This document shows positions 52,560-60,592 of a stretch of DNA of 64,000 nucleotides, piece by piece (the first letter of the stretch is position 1; each line of letters begins with the position of its first letter). Below the pieces are notes generated by a model that made no database searches, had not been told where the DNA came from, and was given only the letters and a program-made list of their open reading frames with translations. Source of the DNA: Actinomyces sp. oral taxon 170 str. F0386 (GTDB lineage: Bacteria > Actinomycetota > Actinomycetes > Actinomycetales > Actinomycetaceae); NCBI RefSeq assembly GCF_000195595.1, contig NZ_GL882573.1:102973-166972 (forward strand), in the 5' to 3' direction. The translations under genes and the position numbers were made by a program.

Positions 52560-53504
52560 CTAGGCCGCCTGACCCTGGTGCTGGGACGCCGCCTGGTGGG
52601 CGGGGTCGGTGCGGTACTCCACGGAGTCGCTGGTCAGGGTCAGGTATGCCTCCTCGAGGCTGGCGTGGATAGTGGTGAGCTCGTGCAGGACGATGCCGCT
52701 CTGCGCGGCCAGCTCACCGATGGCGGCGGCCGTGGTGTCGGTGGTCTCCAGGACGCTGGGGGCCACGGGGCGGGCGGCCAGGTTGCGGGAGGCCATGAGC
52801 TCGGCGAGTTGGGTGGCCTGAGGGGAGGCCACGCGTACCCGGTCGGTGGTGGCCGAGGCGATGACGTCATCGACCGGGCCGGCCGACAGGATGCGGCCGC
52901 GGCCAATGACGAGGAGCTGGTCGGCGGTCTGGGCCATCTCGCTCATGAGGTGGGAGGAGATGAAGACGGTGCGGCCCTCGCCGGCCAGGCGGCGGCAGGT
53001 CTCGCGCACCCACTTGACGCCCTCGGGGTCCAGGCCGTTGACGGGCTCGTCGAACAGGAGCACGCCGGGGTCTCCCAGGAGGGCGGCGGCGATGCCCAGG
53101 CGCTGGCCCATGCCCAGGGAGAAGCCCTTGACGCGCTTCTTGGCCACCGAGGTCAGGCCGGTGATCTCCAGGACCTCCTCGACCCGCTTGGTGGGGATGC
53201 CGTTGGAGGCGGCCAGCTGGCGCAGGTGGTTGCGGGCGTTGCGCGAGCCGTGCAGGCCCTTGGCGTCCAGCAGGGCGCCGACCTCGCACAGGGGAGCCGA
53301 CAGGTCCCGGTAGGGGCGTCCGTTGACGGTGACCTTGCCGCTGGTGGGCTTGTCCAGGCCCATGATCATGCGCATCGTGGTGGACTTGCCGGCTCCGTTG
53401 GGGCCGAGGAACCCGGTCACCGTGCCGGGTTCCACGGTGAAGGAGATGTTGTCCACCGCGGTCTTGTGGCCGTAGCGCTTGGTGAGATTGACTGCCTCGA
53501 TCAT
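52560..53504 (-). CDS. ABC transporter ATP-binding protein
   Basis: 314 residues. Walker A GPNGAGKS (34-41), signature FSLGMGQRLGIAAALL, Walker B VLLFDEPVNGLDP and the switch His in SSHLMSEM are all present. The signature reads LGMGQ rather than LSGGQ, typical of ABC-2 multidrug/bacteriocin exporters with the NodI/BcrA-like ATPase. The C-terminal ~90 residues form the usual accessory region. GAAGGAAC precedes the ATG. It is the first gene of the ABC - permease - kinase - regulator cluster. Confidence 0.95.
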   Translation of the reverse strand: MIEAVNLTKRYGHKTAVDNISFTVEPGTVTGFLGPNGAGKSTTMRMIMGLDKPTSGKVTVNGRPYRDLSAPLCEVGALLDAKGLHGSRNARNHLRQLAASNGIPTKRVEEVLEITGLTSVAKKRVKGFSLGMGQRLGIAAALLGDPGVLLFDEPVNGLDPEGVKWVRETCRRLAGEGRTVFISSHLMSEMAQTADQLLVIGRGRILSAGPVDDVIASATTDRVRVASPQATQLAELMASRNLAARPVAPSVLETTDTTAAAIGELAAQSGIVLHELTTIHASLEEAYLTLTSDSVEYRTDPAHQAASQHQGQAA

Positions 53505-53984
53505 GATGTTCCTTCTTCGACGTAGGCCTCGGTGAGGCGGGTGGAGCGTGTGCAGGACGTGGTGGCGGGGGATGCTGGAGTTGAGGATGACTGGCGACTG
53601 GTTGGCCGGAGCGGGTTTTTCCCGGAGCCCAACCGGATGTCTCCAGCCTAGGAGCGCGCCGTCGTCGGCGAATCGGCCGGGGTAACGAACCCGGAGTCGC
53701 CTGGGGCCGGGCCGCTGGAGGGAGGAGGTTCATCCTTGAGGATGAGAACCGATCGGTCGGAGAAGGCCGAAGGCGGCGGCCGGAAGAAGACCCGACGCCT
53801 CTCGGACGGATGGGTATCTCTCCCCTGAGGGCTACGTCCTGAGGGAAAAGGGTTTCCCTCACCGCACTGGAGATGCGCATAATGAGTCCAGTTTCCGGCA
53901 GCGGCCCTCGTGGGCCGGCCGGGCTGCGAGCGGCGGTCCTGCCGGGCCGACCGCCCCAGACCCCTCAGAGAGGATGAGAGGATC
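53505..53984. promoter_or_regulatory. 480-base divergent promoter region (ABC operon / BI-1 gene)
   Basis: Contains CATAAT (53878-53883), a probable -10 box of the BI-1 gene. A perfect 8-bp inverted repeat GAGGGAAA/TTTCCCTC (53841-53860) overlaps the expected -35 position. Toward the ABC operon an imperfect hairpin around a TTTTT (near 53600-53634; GGTTGG/CCAACC outer, CGGG/CCCG inner) could be a terminator or attenuator. CCGATCGG at about 53749 is a further short palindrome. No protein-coding gene is supported. Confidence 0.45.
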
Positions 53985-54980
53985 ATGTCCAACCCCTTCT
54001 TCAGCCGCAGCGCCGCCTTCCAGGAGGGCGGCCGGGTGGCAGGGTCGGCCCCGACCCAGACGCCCAACGGCTACCCCACGATGCCCGGCTACCAGGCCGG
54101 ACAGTACGGCCAGCAGCCCAATCAGTACGGTCAGCAGGCCACCGGCTACGGGCAGCAGTACGGCCAGTACGGCCAGACCGCTAACCAGTACGGCCAGGCC
54201 GCCGGCTACGGTCAGGTGAGTCCCGAGCAGCTGGCCGGCCTGGAGGCCCAGTACCAGGCGCCGTCGGCCACCAACGCGGACATGCGCCGCATGACCTATG
54301 ACGACGTCATCATCCGCACCGCCGGCATGTTCGCCATCATCCTGGCCCTGGGCGCCCTGTCCTGGAGCCTGGTGACCAGTACCGATGAATCGACCGCCGG
54401 GTTGGGCGTCATCGCGATGCTCGTCGGCGTCATCGGTGGTCTGGTTCTGGGGCTGGTCAACGCCTTCAAGCGTGAGCCCTCCCCGGCCCTCATCCTGGCC
54501 TACGCGGCTTTCGAGGGGCTCTTCCTCGGTAGCATCTCCGGCTTCATGGAGGCGCGCTACGAGGGCATCGTCGTCCAGGCCGTGCTGGCGACGCTGGCCA
54601 CCTTCGGAGTCATGCTCGCCGCCTACTCCTACGGCGGCTTCCGGGTCCAGGGCCGGTTCCGCCGGGTAGTGGTCGTGGCCACGCTCGGTTACGGGGTCTT
54701 CTGCCTCATCAACCTCGGCCTGTCGATGACCGGTGTGGTCGGCGGGGCCTGGGGACTGCGCTCCATGACCATCATGGGGATCCCGCTGGGCGTCCCGCTC
54801 GGGATTCTTGCGGTCATCCTGGCCTCCCTCTTCCTGGCCATCGACTTCGAGTCCATCGAGAACGGGGTGCGCAACGGGTTGCCCCAGCGCTACGCCTGGG
54901 CCGCCTCCTTCGGCCTGGTCGTCACCATCGTGTGGCTCTACGTGGAGTTCCTGCGCCTGCTGAGCTACTTCCGCGACTGA
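53985..54980 (+). CDS. Bax inhibitor-1 / YccA family membrane protein
   Basis: 331 residues from an ATG preceded by GAGAGGATGAGAGG. The first ~95 residues are a Gly/Gln/Tyr-rich disordered segment with repeated QYGQ units. Seven membrane segments follow, with the actinobacterial BI-1-like motifs LVLGLVNAFKREPSPALILAYAAFEGLFLGSIS and a C-terminal pair ending IVWLYVEFLRLL. BI-1 proteins are calcium-leak channels or protease inhibitors in other organisms; the role here is unknown. A strong terminator follows. Confidence 0.9.
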   Translation: MSNPFFSRSAAFQEGGRVAGSAPTQTPNGYPTMPGYQAGQYGQQPNQYGQQATGYGQQYGQYGQTANQYGQAAGYGQVSPEQLAGLEAQYQAPSATNADMRRMTYDDVIIRTAGMFAIILALGALSWSLVTSTDESTAGLGVIAMLVGVIGGLVLGLVNAFKREPSPALILAYAAFEGLFLGSISGFMEARYEGIVVQAVLATLATFGVMLAAYSYGGFRVQGRFRRVVVVATLGYGVFCLINLGLSMTGVVGGAWGLRSMTIMGIPLGVPLGILAVILASLFLAIDFESIENGVRNGLPQRYAWAASFGLVVTIVWLYVEFLRLLSYFRD

Positions 54981-55033
54981 CCGCGAGGACCCGGGGTCGG
55001 ATCCGATCCCGGGCTCGCTCCACCACCTCGGCC

Positions 55034-55066
55034 GGGGCCGGGACGCATCACCTGCGTCCCGGCCCC
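55034..55066 (+). terminator. Terminator after BI-1 gene
   Basis: Perfect 14-bp stem GGGGCCGGGACGCA (55034-55047) / TGCGTCCCGGCCCC (55053-55066) with a five-base loop. Confidence 0.88.
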
Positions 55067-55208
55067 GCCGCATGTTCGGGTGATCGCCCGCCGAGTGCCC
55101 TGCCGTGGTTGTCTCGGCGCGCTCCGGGGCGCCACGGTCCCGCTCGACCCGCGTGGCGAGTTCGCGCTGGGCCGAGGTCCGCTGCGGCGCCGGACCGCGG
55201 GCCTCACG

Positions 55209-55214
55209 TAGGCT
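55209..55214 (+). promoter_or_regulatory. -10 box of a leaderless gene
   Basis: TAGGCT ends six bases before the ATG at 55221, the same box and spacing as before the dnaX-mfd GTG. Confidence 0.5.
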
Positions 55215-55220
55215 CGCCGC

Positions 55221-55628
55221 ATGATCAACATCAACATGCCCTCCGTCGAAGGCCCCAAGGGCACCAAGCCCAAGCTCACCTTCCCCGGCCCCGAGGCCCC
55301 CGAGGGCCTGCAGGTCCAGGTGCTCGACGCCGGCGACGGCCAGGTGGTCGAGGCCGGCGACACGATCGTAGCCAACTACCTGGGCCAGATCTGGGGCGGC
55401 GACGTCTTCGACAACTCCTACGACCGCGGCCAGCCGCTGAACTTCCAGGTCGGCGTCGGCATGGTCATCCGCGGCTGGGACGACGGCCTCGTGGGCCAGC
55501 GCGTCGGCTCGCGCCTTCTGCTGTCCATCCCCTCCGAGCTCGGCTACGGCGACCGCGGTGTCCCGCAGGCCGGCATCCGCGGCGGCGACACCCTCGTCTT
55601 CGTCACCGAGATCCTGGGCGTCATCTGA
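55221..55628 (+). CDS. FKBP-type peptidyl-prolyl isomerase
   Basis: 135 residues, cytosolic, single FKBP domain. VEAGDTIVANYLGQIWGGDVFDNSYDRGQPLNFQVGVGMVIRGWDDGLVGQRVGSRLLLSIP covers the family core, with the aromatic pocket Tyr, Phe, Asp, Val-Ile and Trp in place, and GYG in the 80s loop. It catalyses cis-trans isomerisation at proline and may chaperone folding. No signal peptide. No ribosome site is seen; the -10 box six bases upstream indicates a leaderless mRNA. Confidence 0.95.
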   Translation: MININMPSVEGPKGTKPKLTFPGPEAPEGLQVQVLDAGDGQVVEAGDTIVANYLGQIWGGDVFDNSYDRGQPLNFQVGVGMVIRGWDDGLVGQRVGSRLLLSIPSELGYGDRGVPQAGIRGGDTLVFVTEILGVI

Positions 55629-55651
55629 GCCGAGCTCTCCCGTCCACTTGC

Positions 55652-55724
55652 CGCGCGTTCGTACGGTAGGCGCCCAGGGCGCACCTCAGGGGCGCGGCCC
55701 GGAGCCCCATGGTACGAGCGCGCG
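55652..55724. repeat. CGCGCGTTCG-arm inverted repeat
   Basis: CGCGCGTTCGTAC (55652-55664) and GTACGAGCGCGCG (55712-55724) pair at 12 of 13 positions across a 47-base, GC-rich loop. The arm matches the hairpin at 45726-45759. It lies directly after the FKBP gene. Confidence 0.6.
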
Positions 55725-55760
55725 TTTGCGTGCGGCGCTCCGGGTCCGCGATCACTGCGA

Positions 55761-55766
55761 TAGTCT
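55761..55766 (+). promoter_or_regulatory. -10 box of the yjdF transcript
   Basis: TAGTCT, the same -10 sequence as at ffs and rplY. Transcription would start near 55773, just before the first riboswitch hairpin, leaving a ~210-base leader. Confidence 0.5.
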
Positions 55767-55771
55767 GAGGG

Positions 55772-55980
55772 CGGCGCGCTCGCGCCACACCCGGTAGCAC
55801 GAACTGCACGGTCCGGAGGAAGTCCGGATGACGCCGTCGGGCCACAGGTCCCGGATCCGCCCCGAACTCGTCGTGGGCACGCGACAACCAGGCGTTCGTC
55901 ACCTCGGGGATGCCGTTCACCGGCCGCCACGGGGACTCCTGCTGCACCGGGTGCGATCACTCGCACCCGAAGGAGCCCGT
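55772..55980 (+). promoter_or_regulatory. Probable yjdF (azaaromatic) riboswitch
   Basis: A structured ~210-base leader directly upstream of a yjdF gene, the gene that defines this riboswitch class. Seen: a first hairpin GGCGCG/CGCGCC (55772-55785), the stretch ACCCGGTAGCACGAACTGC at ~55788-55806, and TCCGGA/TCCGGA pairing after it. At the 3' end there is an expression platform: GGG and CTCCT (55931-55940) can pair with AGGAG-CCC (55971-55978), which contains the ribosome site, around a 9-bp hairpin CGGGTGCGA/TCGCACCCG (55948-55969). Assignment to the class rests on gene context and my memory of the consensus, not on a covariance search. Confidence 0.62.
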
Positions 55981-56484
55981 ATGTCCGTCTCCGACAACCA
56001 GGCCGACGTCCTCGCCTGCATCTCGGCCCAGTTCACCCTCTACTTCGACGGTCGCTTCTGGGTCGGTGTCCTCGAGCACCACGAACGTCATCGTGGCGGT
56101 GACGTGGTCGGTCAGGTGATCACTGTGCGGGCGGCACGGCACGTCTTCGGGGGCGAGCCCAGCGACGTTGAGCTCTACGACTTCCTCCTGGCCCGCGGAG
56201 ACGAGCTCATTGACCGGGCCGCCGCTTCTCCTCCGGTGCCGGCATCCAGATCGGCGGGCTCATCGTCGGCCCCTCGCCCCAACCCCAAGCGCGCCGCCCG
56301 GCAGGCCGCCAAGGAGGCCGCCCGGGCGCGCCCGTCCACCGCCGCGCAGGCCGCACTGGCCGCTGCCCGTGAGGAGACCGCGGCCCGAACGGCCCGCAAT
56401 CGGAGCCGGCGCCGCCGTCAGGAGGCGGACGAGGCCTGGGTCCGACGTCGGGAACGGGCCAAACGTCGCCACCGCGGCCGGTGA
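55981..56484 (+). CDS. yjdF: YjdF family protein
   Basis: 167 residues from an ATG with GAAGGAG upstream. The YjdF (DUF2992) hallmarks are clear: FTLYFDGRFWVGVLEHHER, ARHVFGGEPSDVELYDFLL, then PNPKRAARQAAKEAARARPSTAAQAAL, and a very basic Arg/Lys-rich end RRRERAKRRHRGR. YjdF proteins are small and of unknown biochemical function. In Firmicutes their mRNA carries a riboswitch for azaaromatic compounds, thus a role in handling toxic heterocycles is suspected. The basic tail suggests nucleic-acid or ribosome contact. Confidence 0.9.
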   Translation: MSVSDNQADVLACISAQFTLYFDGRFWVGVLEHHERHRGGDVVGQVITVRAARHVFGGEPSDVELYDFLLARGDELIDRAAASPPVPASRSAGSSSAPRPNPKRAARQAAKEAARARPSTAAQAALAAAREETAARTARNRSRRRRQEADEAWVRRRERAKRRHRGR

Positions 56485-56780
56485 GATGCATCAGGGGCAT
56501 CGGCGCTGGTGCATGCAGTGACGCAAGGTGGGTGTTCCGCAAATAGCGGCCGCGAGGGTGGCGTTGAGGGCGGCCGTCTCAGATGCGGGGGGAGTGGCCT
56601 GCGACCGCGCCGGGTCAGCGTTATCGCGGGTGTCACGTCTCAGGGACGGAGCCCGATGCGTCAGGACGGGCCGGTGGGGGATACGCTGTGGCAACACGGC
56701 GTCGTGAAGCGCTGGCCATTCCCCTGCGGCCGGCTCCTTGCGACGCCGTTCCACTACGCCCGCCCGAGAAGGAACCACTC
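56485..56780 (+). other. ilvD leader region
   Basis: 296 bases upstream of ilvD. TACGCT near 56689 is a possible -10 element. I looked for a leader peptide rich in Leu/Ile/Val codons and for paired attenuator hairpins and saw neither. The ribosome site AAGGAA lies nine bases before the ilvD ATG. Confidence 0.35.
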
Positions 56781-58667
56781 ATGCCGCAGTACCGCAGCGC
56801 CACCTCCACCCACGGCCGCAACATGGCGGGCGCCCGGGCTCTGTGGCGTGCCACGGGCGTCAAGGACTCCGACTTCGGTAAGCCTATCATCGCCATTGCC
56901 AACTCCTTCACCCAGTTCGTCCCCGGACACGTGGGGCTGCGCGACGTCGGGCGCCTCGTGGCCACCGAGATCGAGGCCGCCGGAGGCCTGGCCAAGGAGT
57001 TCAACACGATCGCCGTCGACGACGGCATCGCCATGGGGCACGACGGCATGCTCTACTCCCTGCCCAGCCGCGACCTCATCGCCGACTCCGTGGAGTACAT
57101 GGTCAGCGCCCACTGCGCCGACGCCCTCGTGTGCATCTCCAACTGCGACAAGATCACCCCGGGCATGCTCATGGCCGCCATGCGCCTCAACATCCCGACC
57201 ATCTTCATCTCCGGCGGCCCCATGGAGTCGGGCAAGATGACCGCTGCCGACGGCACCACCCGCAAGCTCGACCTCATCGACGCCATGATGGACGCCGCCG
57301 ACCCCACGGTCTCCGATGAGACCATCAGCGCCATCGAGCGTCTGGCCTGCCCCACCTGCGGCTCCTGCTCGGGCATGTTCACCGCCAACTCCATGAACTG
57401 CCTCACCGAGGCGCTCGGTCTGGCCATGCCCATGAACGGCACCCTGCTGGCCACCCACGCCGACCGCGGCGAGCTCTTCAAGCGCGTCGGCCACCAGATC
57501 GTCGAGATCACCCGGGCCTACTACGAGCACGACGACATCTCCGTCCTACCGCGCTCCATCGCCACCAAGGCCGCCTTCGAGAACGCCATGAGCCTCGACA
57601 TCGCCATGGGCGGCTCCACCAACACCGTCCTGCACCTGCTGGCCGCCGCCCAGGAGGCCGAGGTCGACTTCACCATGGCCGACATCGACCGCCTCTCGCG
57701 CAAGGTCCCCCACCTGGCCAAGGTCGCGCCGTCGACGAACCTCTACCACATCGAGGACGTCCACCGCGCCGGCGGCATCCTCGGCATCCTCGGCGAGCTC
57801 GACCGCGGCGGCCTGCTGGAGACCTCCACCACCAACGTCCTGCGCTCCACCCTCGGCGACGAGCTCGCCGCCTACGACATCGCCCGCCCCGGCCCCGACG
57901 GCGTCCCCGGCTCCCAGGTGAGCCGGGAGATCCGCACCGGCTACCTCGCCGCCCCCGCCGGCGTGCGCACCACCGAGATGTTCTCCCAGGCCTCTCGCTG
58001 GGAGTCCCTCGACACCGACCGCGCAGACGGCTGCATCCGCGACATCGAGCACGCCTACTCCGCCGACGGCGGCCTGGCCGTTCTCTTCGGCAACATCGCC
58101 GAGAAGGGCTGCATCGTCAAGACCGCCGGCGTCGACGAGTCGATCCTGACCTTCTCCGGGCCCGCCGTCGTCTTCGAGTCCCAGGAGGACGCCGTCGCCG
58201 GGATCCTCGGTAAGCAGGTGAAGTCCGGCGACGTCGTCATCATCAGTCACGAGGGGCCGCGCGGCGGCCCCGGCATGCAGGAGATGCTCTACCCGACCAC
58301 CTACATCAAGTCCATGCACCTGGGCAAGGAGTGCGCCCTGCTCACCGACGGGCGCTTCTCCGGGGGCACCTCCGGCCTGAGCATCGGCCACGTCTCCCCT
58401 GAGGCGGCGGCCGGGGGGCTCATCGGCCTGGTGCGCACCGGCGACATCATCGACATCGACATCCCGGACCGCTCCATCTCCGTGCGCCTGAGCGACGAGG
58501 AGATCGAGCGCCGCCGGGCCGAGGAGGAGGCCCGTGGTGAGGATGCCTGGACCCCGCACGTGGACCGCCCCCGCAAGGTCTCCGCGGCGCTGCGCGCCTA
58601 CGCGATGCTCGCCACCAGCGCCGACCTGGGCGCCGTGCGCGACCTCAAACGTCTCGGCGTCAAGTAG
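56781..58667 (+). CDS. ilvD: Dihydroxy-acid dehydratase
   Basis: 628 residues, full length. Third common step of isoleucine/valine synthesis, dehydrating 2,3-dihydroxy acids. Iron-sulphur cysteines are visible in [10 protein letters not shown] and [11 protein letters not shown], the latter characteristic of the E. coli-type [4Fe-4S] enzyme. [25 protein letters not shown] and [25 protein letters not shown] are further signatures. The ATG at 56781 follows AAGGAA; the open frame upstream is leader. No other ilv gene is adjacent. Confidence 0.97.
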   Translation: MPQYRSATSTHGRNMAGARALWRATGVKDSDFGKPIIAIANSFTQFVPGHVGLRDVGRLVATEIEAAGGLAKEFNTIAVDDGIAMGHDGMLYSLPSRDLIADSVEYMVSAHCADALVCISNCDKITPGMLMAAMRLNIPTIFISGGPMESGKMTAADGTTRKLDLIDAMMDAADPTVSDETISAIERLACPTCGSCSGMFTANSMNCLTEALGLAMPMNGTLLATHADRGELFKRVGHQIVEITRAYYEHDDISVLPRSIATKAAFENAMSLDIAMGGSTNTVLHLLAAAQEAEVDFTMADIDRLSRKVPHLAKVAPSTNLYHIEDVHRAGGILGILGELDRGGLLETSTTNVLRSTLGDELAAYDIARPGPDGVPGSQVSREIRTGYLAAPAGVRTTEMFSQASRWESLDTDRADGCIRDIEHAYSADGGLAVLFGNIAEKGCIVKTAGVDESILTFSGPAVVFESQEDAVAGILGKQVKSGDVVIISHEGPRGGPGMQEMLYPTTYIKSMHLGKECALLTDGRFSGGTSGLSIGHVSPEAAAGGLIGLVRTGDIIDIDIPDRSISVRLSDEEIERRRAEEEARGEDAWTPHVDRPRKVSAALRAYAMLATSADLGAVRDLKRLGVK

Positions 58668-58710
58668 ACCGATGGGCCTGGGGAACGGCCCGGACTGACC
58701 GATCGCACAT

Positions 58711-58762
58711 TTGAAAATCGTTGTCACTCGCATCTAGAGTTTGCGTGTGACAATCGTTCTCA
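58711..58762 (+). promoter_or_regulatory. Promoter bracketed by two metal-repressor-like boxes
   Basis: TTGAAA (58711-58716), an 18-base spacer and TAGAGT (58735-58740) form a promoter six bases before the GTG at 58747. Two 15-mers, TGAAAATCGTTGTCA (58712-58726) and TGACAATCGTTCTCA (58748-58762), match at 13 of 15 positions. The first covers the -35 box and the second the start site. They resemble the dyads bound by Zur/Fur-type repressors of actinobacteria. Confidence 0.7.
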
Positions 58763-59658
58763 GATCCTTGGTGGTGCGCTCCGACGGCACAATGCTGGTC
58801 GACGGCGTCGAGCTCAGTCTCGCCCCCGGGAGCCGGACCGCCCTGGTCGGCGCCTCCGGTGCAGGCAAGTCCCTGACCTGTGCCGCGCTCGCGGGCACCC
58901 TCCCAGCAGGGCTGGAGACCTCCGGCTCCCTGACCGTCGAGGCCGACGGCGCTGGCGCGTCTGCCGGTTCCCGCACAGCCTCCGGTCAAGGAGGTGGGGG
59001 AGAAGAAGGCGTGAACCTGCTGGGTCTCCCCGCCGCGCAGCGCCCCCGCAACGGTCGTATCGCGCTGGTGTCGCAGGACCACTCCACCGCCCTGCACCCC
59101 CTCATCCCGGTCGGCCGTCAGATCGCCCTGGCCGCCCGCGCGGGCGGGTGCCGACCTGGCCAGGGCCGACGCCGAGCCGAGGAGATGCTCCGCGCCGTCG
59201 GACTCGAAGCCGCTCTGGGGGAGCGGGTCCCGGGACGTCTGTCCGGTGGGCAGCGTCAGCGAGCCGCGCTCGCGCTCGCGCTGGCCGCCCGCCCGAGCGT
59301 CCTTATCGCTGATGAGCCCACCACCGCTCTCGACGTCCTGGCCCGCGCCGAGATCCTCGACCTCCTCACCCGCTTGACCAGCGCTGATGCGGCGGGCGGC
59401 AGTGATGGGACCGACAGCGCCCAGAGTGTCCAGGGAACCCCGGACGGTCCGGCCCTGCTCCTCATCACCCACGACCTGCCTGCCGCCGCCATCTGCGATA
59501 ACGTCGTCGTCCTCCACGACGGCGCCGTCATCGAGCGTGGTCCTACGGCACAGGTGCTGGCCCACCCCGAGCATCCGGTCACGGTCGCCATGTGTGAGGC
59601 CGCCGCCGGGGAGACCATTGACGGGGCCCTGGCCGCCGCTGTAGGAGCCGCCGCATGA
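58747..59658 (+). CDS. Peptide/nickel-type ABC transporter ATPase 1
   Basis: 303 residues. Walker A GASGAGKS (35-42), signature [15 protein letters not shown], Walker [14 protein letters not shown] and the switch region [11 protein letters not shown] are those of the DppD/OppD/NikD group, as is the ending [11 protein letters not shown] low-complexity insert (~60-85) follows the Walker A subdomain. The GTG start is leaderless-like: TAGAGT ends six bases upstream. The next gene overlaps by four bases (ATGA). It energises the importer encoded by this operon. Confidence 0.9.
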   Translation: MTIVLRSLVVRSDGTMLVDGVELSLAPGSRTALVGASGAGKSLTCAALAGTLPAGLETSGSLTVEADGAGASAGSRTASGQGGGGEEGVNLLGLPAAQRPRNGRIALVSQDHSTALHPLIPVGRQIALAARAGGCRPGQGRRRAEEMLRAVGLEAALGERVPGRLSGGQRQRAALALALAARPSVLIADEPTTALDVLARAEILDLLTRLTSADAAGGSDGTDSAQSVQGTPDGPALLLITHDLPAAAICDNVVVLHDGAVIERGPTAQVLAHPEHPVTVAMCEAAAGETIDGALAAAVGAAA

Positions 59659-60563
59659 GCGGGCTTGAGGTGCGTGGTCTGACGCGCTCCCACCCGGGGT
59701 CCGACGGTAGGCATCATGTAGCGGTGCGTGGTGTGGGTATGAGCGTGTCGCCGGGGGAGAACGTGGCGCTGATCGGGCGCTCGGGGTGCGGGAAGACGAC
59801 GTTGCTGCGGGCTCTGCTGCTGCTCGACTCTCCGGGCCCGCAGGATCGGGGCGAGGTGCTGCTGGACGATGAGGTCGTGCGCCGGGGTGGTGCCCGGAGC
59901 CTGCGAGCCTTCCGCCGGGCGGTGCAGTACGTGCCCCAGGACGCTGCCGCGACGCTCGACCCGCACCGCACGGTGCTCGCTCAGGTGACCACCCCACTGC
60001 GCACCCTGGGCGTGGTGCGCGATCGCGACGAGGCAGATGCACGGGCCCGGCAGGTGCTGGAGAACCTGGACGTACCTGCCGTCATCTGGAGGTCGCGACC
60101 GCACGAGATCTCCGGAGGTCAGGCCCAGCGGGTCTCCATCGCCCGGGCCCTGGCCCTGTCGCCGCGCTATCTGCTCCTCGATGAGCCGGTCTCCGGGCTG
60201 GACCCCGCCCTGCGCCGCCAGACCCTCGACCTGCTCGCCTCGATCGAGGCCGACGTCCCGACGTCGGACAATGACGACACAGCAGACGCAGGCGACATGA
60301 ACGAACCGACGCAGACGGCCCCAGCGGGGGAGAAGGCCGCCCCGGCCGACCAGGGCGCCGTGCCCGCCCCGGCCCTGCTGGTGGTGTCGCACGATCTGGC
60401 TGCTGTCGCCCGTGTCTGCCAGCGAACCCTGGTCATGGATGACGGCGCCATTGTCGAGGACGCCCCCATGCACCACATCCTCACCCAACCCAGCCATCCG
60501 GCCACCCGTGCCCTGCGCGACGCCGTCCCCAGCCTCCCGACCGTCGACGCCCCCGACCGATGA
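59655..60563 (+). CDS. Peptide/nickel-type ABC transporter ATPase 2
   Basis: 302 residues. Walker [10 protein letters not shown] (41-49), signature [15 protein letters not shown], Walker [13 protein letters not shown] and [14 protein letters not shown] place it in the DppF/OppF/NikE group. A Pro/Ala/Glu-rich insert (~205-235) lies between Walker B and the H-switch. Translation is coupled to ATPase 1 by a four-base overlap. The two ATPases form the usual heterodimer. The C-terminal Zn-binding oligopeptide extension of OppF is lacking. Confidence 0.9.
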   Translation: MSGLEVRGLTRSHPGSDGRHHVAVRGVGMSVSPGENVALIGRSGCGKTTLLRALLLLDSPGPQDRGEVLLDDEVVRRGGARSLRAFRRAVQYVPQDAAATLDPHRTVLAQVTTPLRTLGVVRDRDEADARARQVLENLDVPAVIWRSRPHEISGGQAQRVSIARALALSPRYLLLDEPVSGLDPALRRQTLDLLASIEADVPTSDNDDTADAGDMNEPTQTAPAGEKAAPADQGAVPAPALLVVSHDLAAVARVCQRTLVMDDGAIVEDAPMHHILTQPSHPATRALRDAVPSLPTVDAPDR

Positions 60564-60592
60564 CACACCGACACAGGCCCCAAGGAGCATCA

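Noticed and set aside
55805..55830. GGAGGAAGTCCGGA, similar to the RNase P RNA core GAGGAAAGTCC
   Set aside because: The remaining conserved RNase P elements, including the 3' ACAGAA region, are absent and the leader is too short. A yjdF riboswitch explains the location better.
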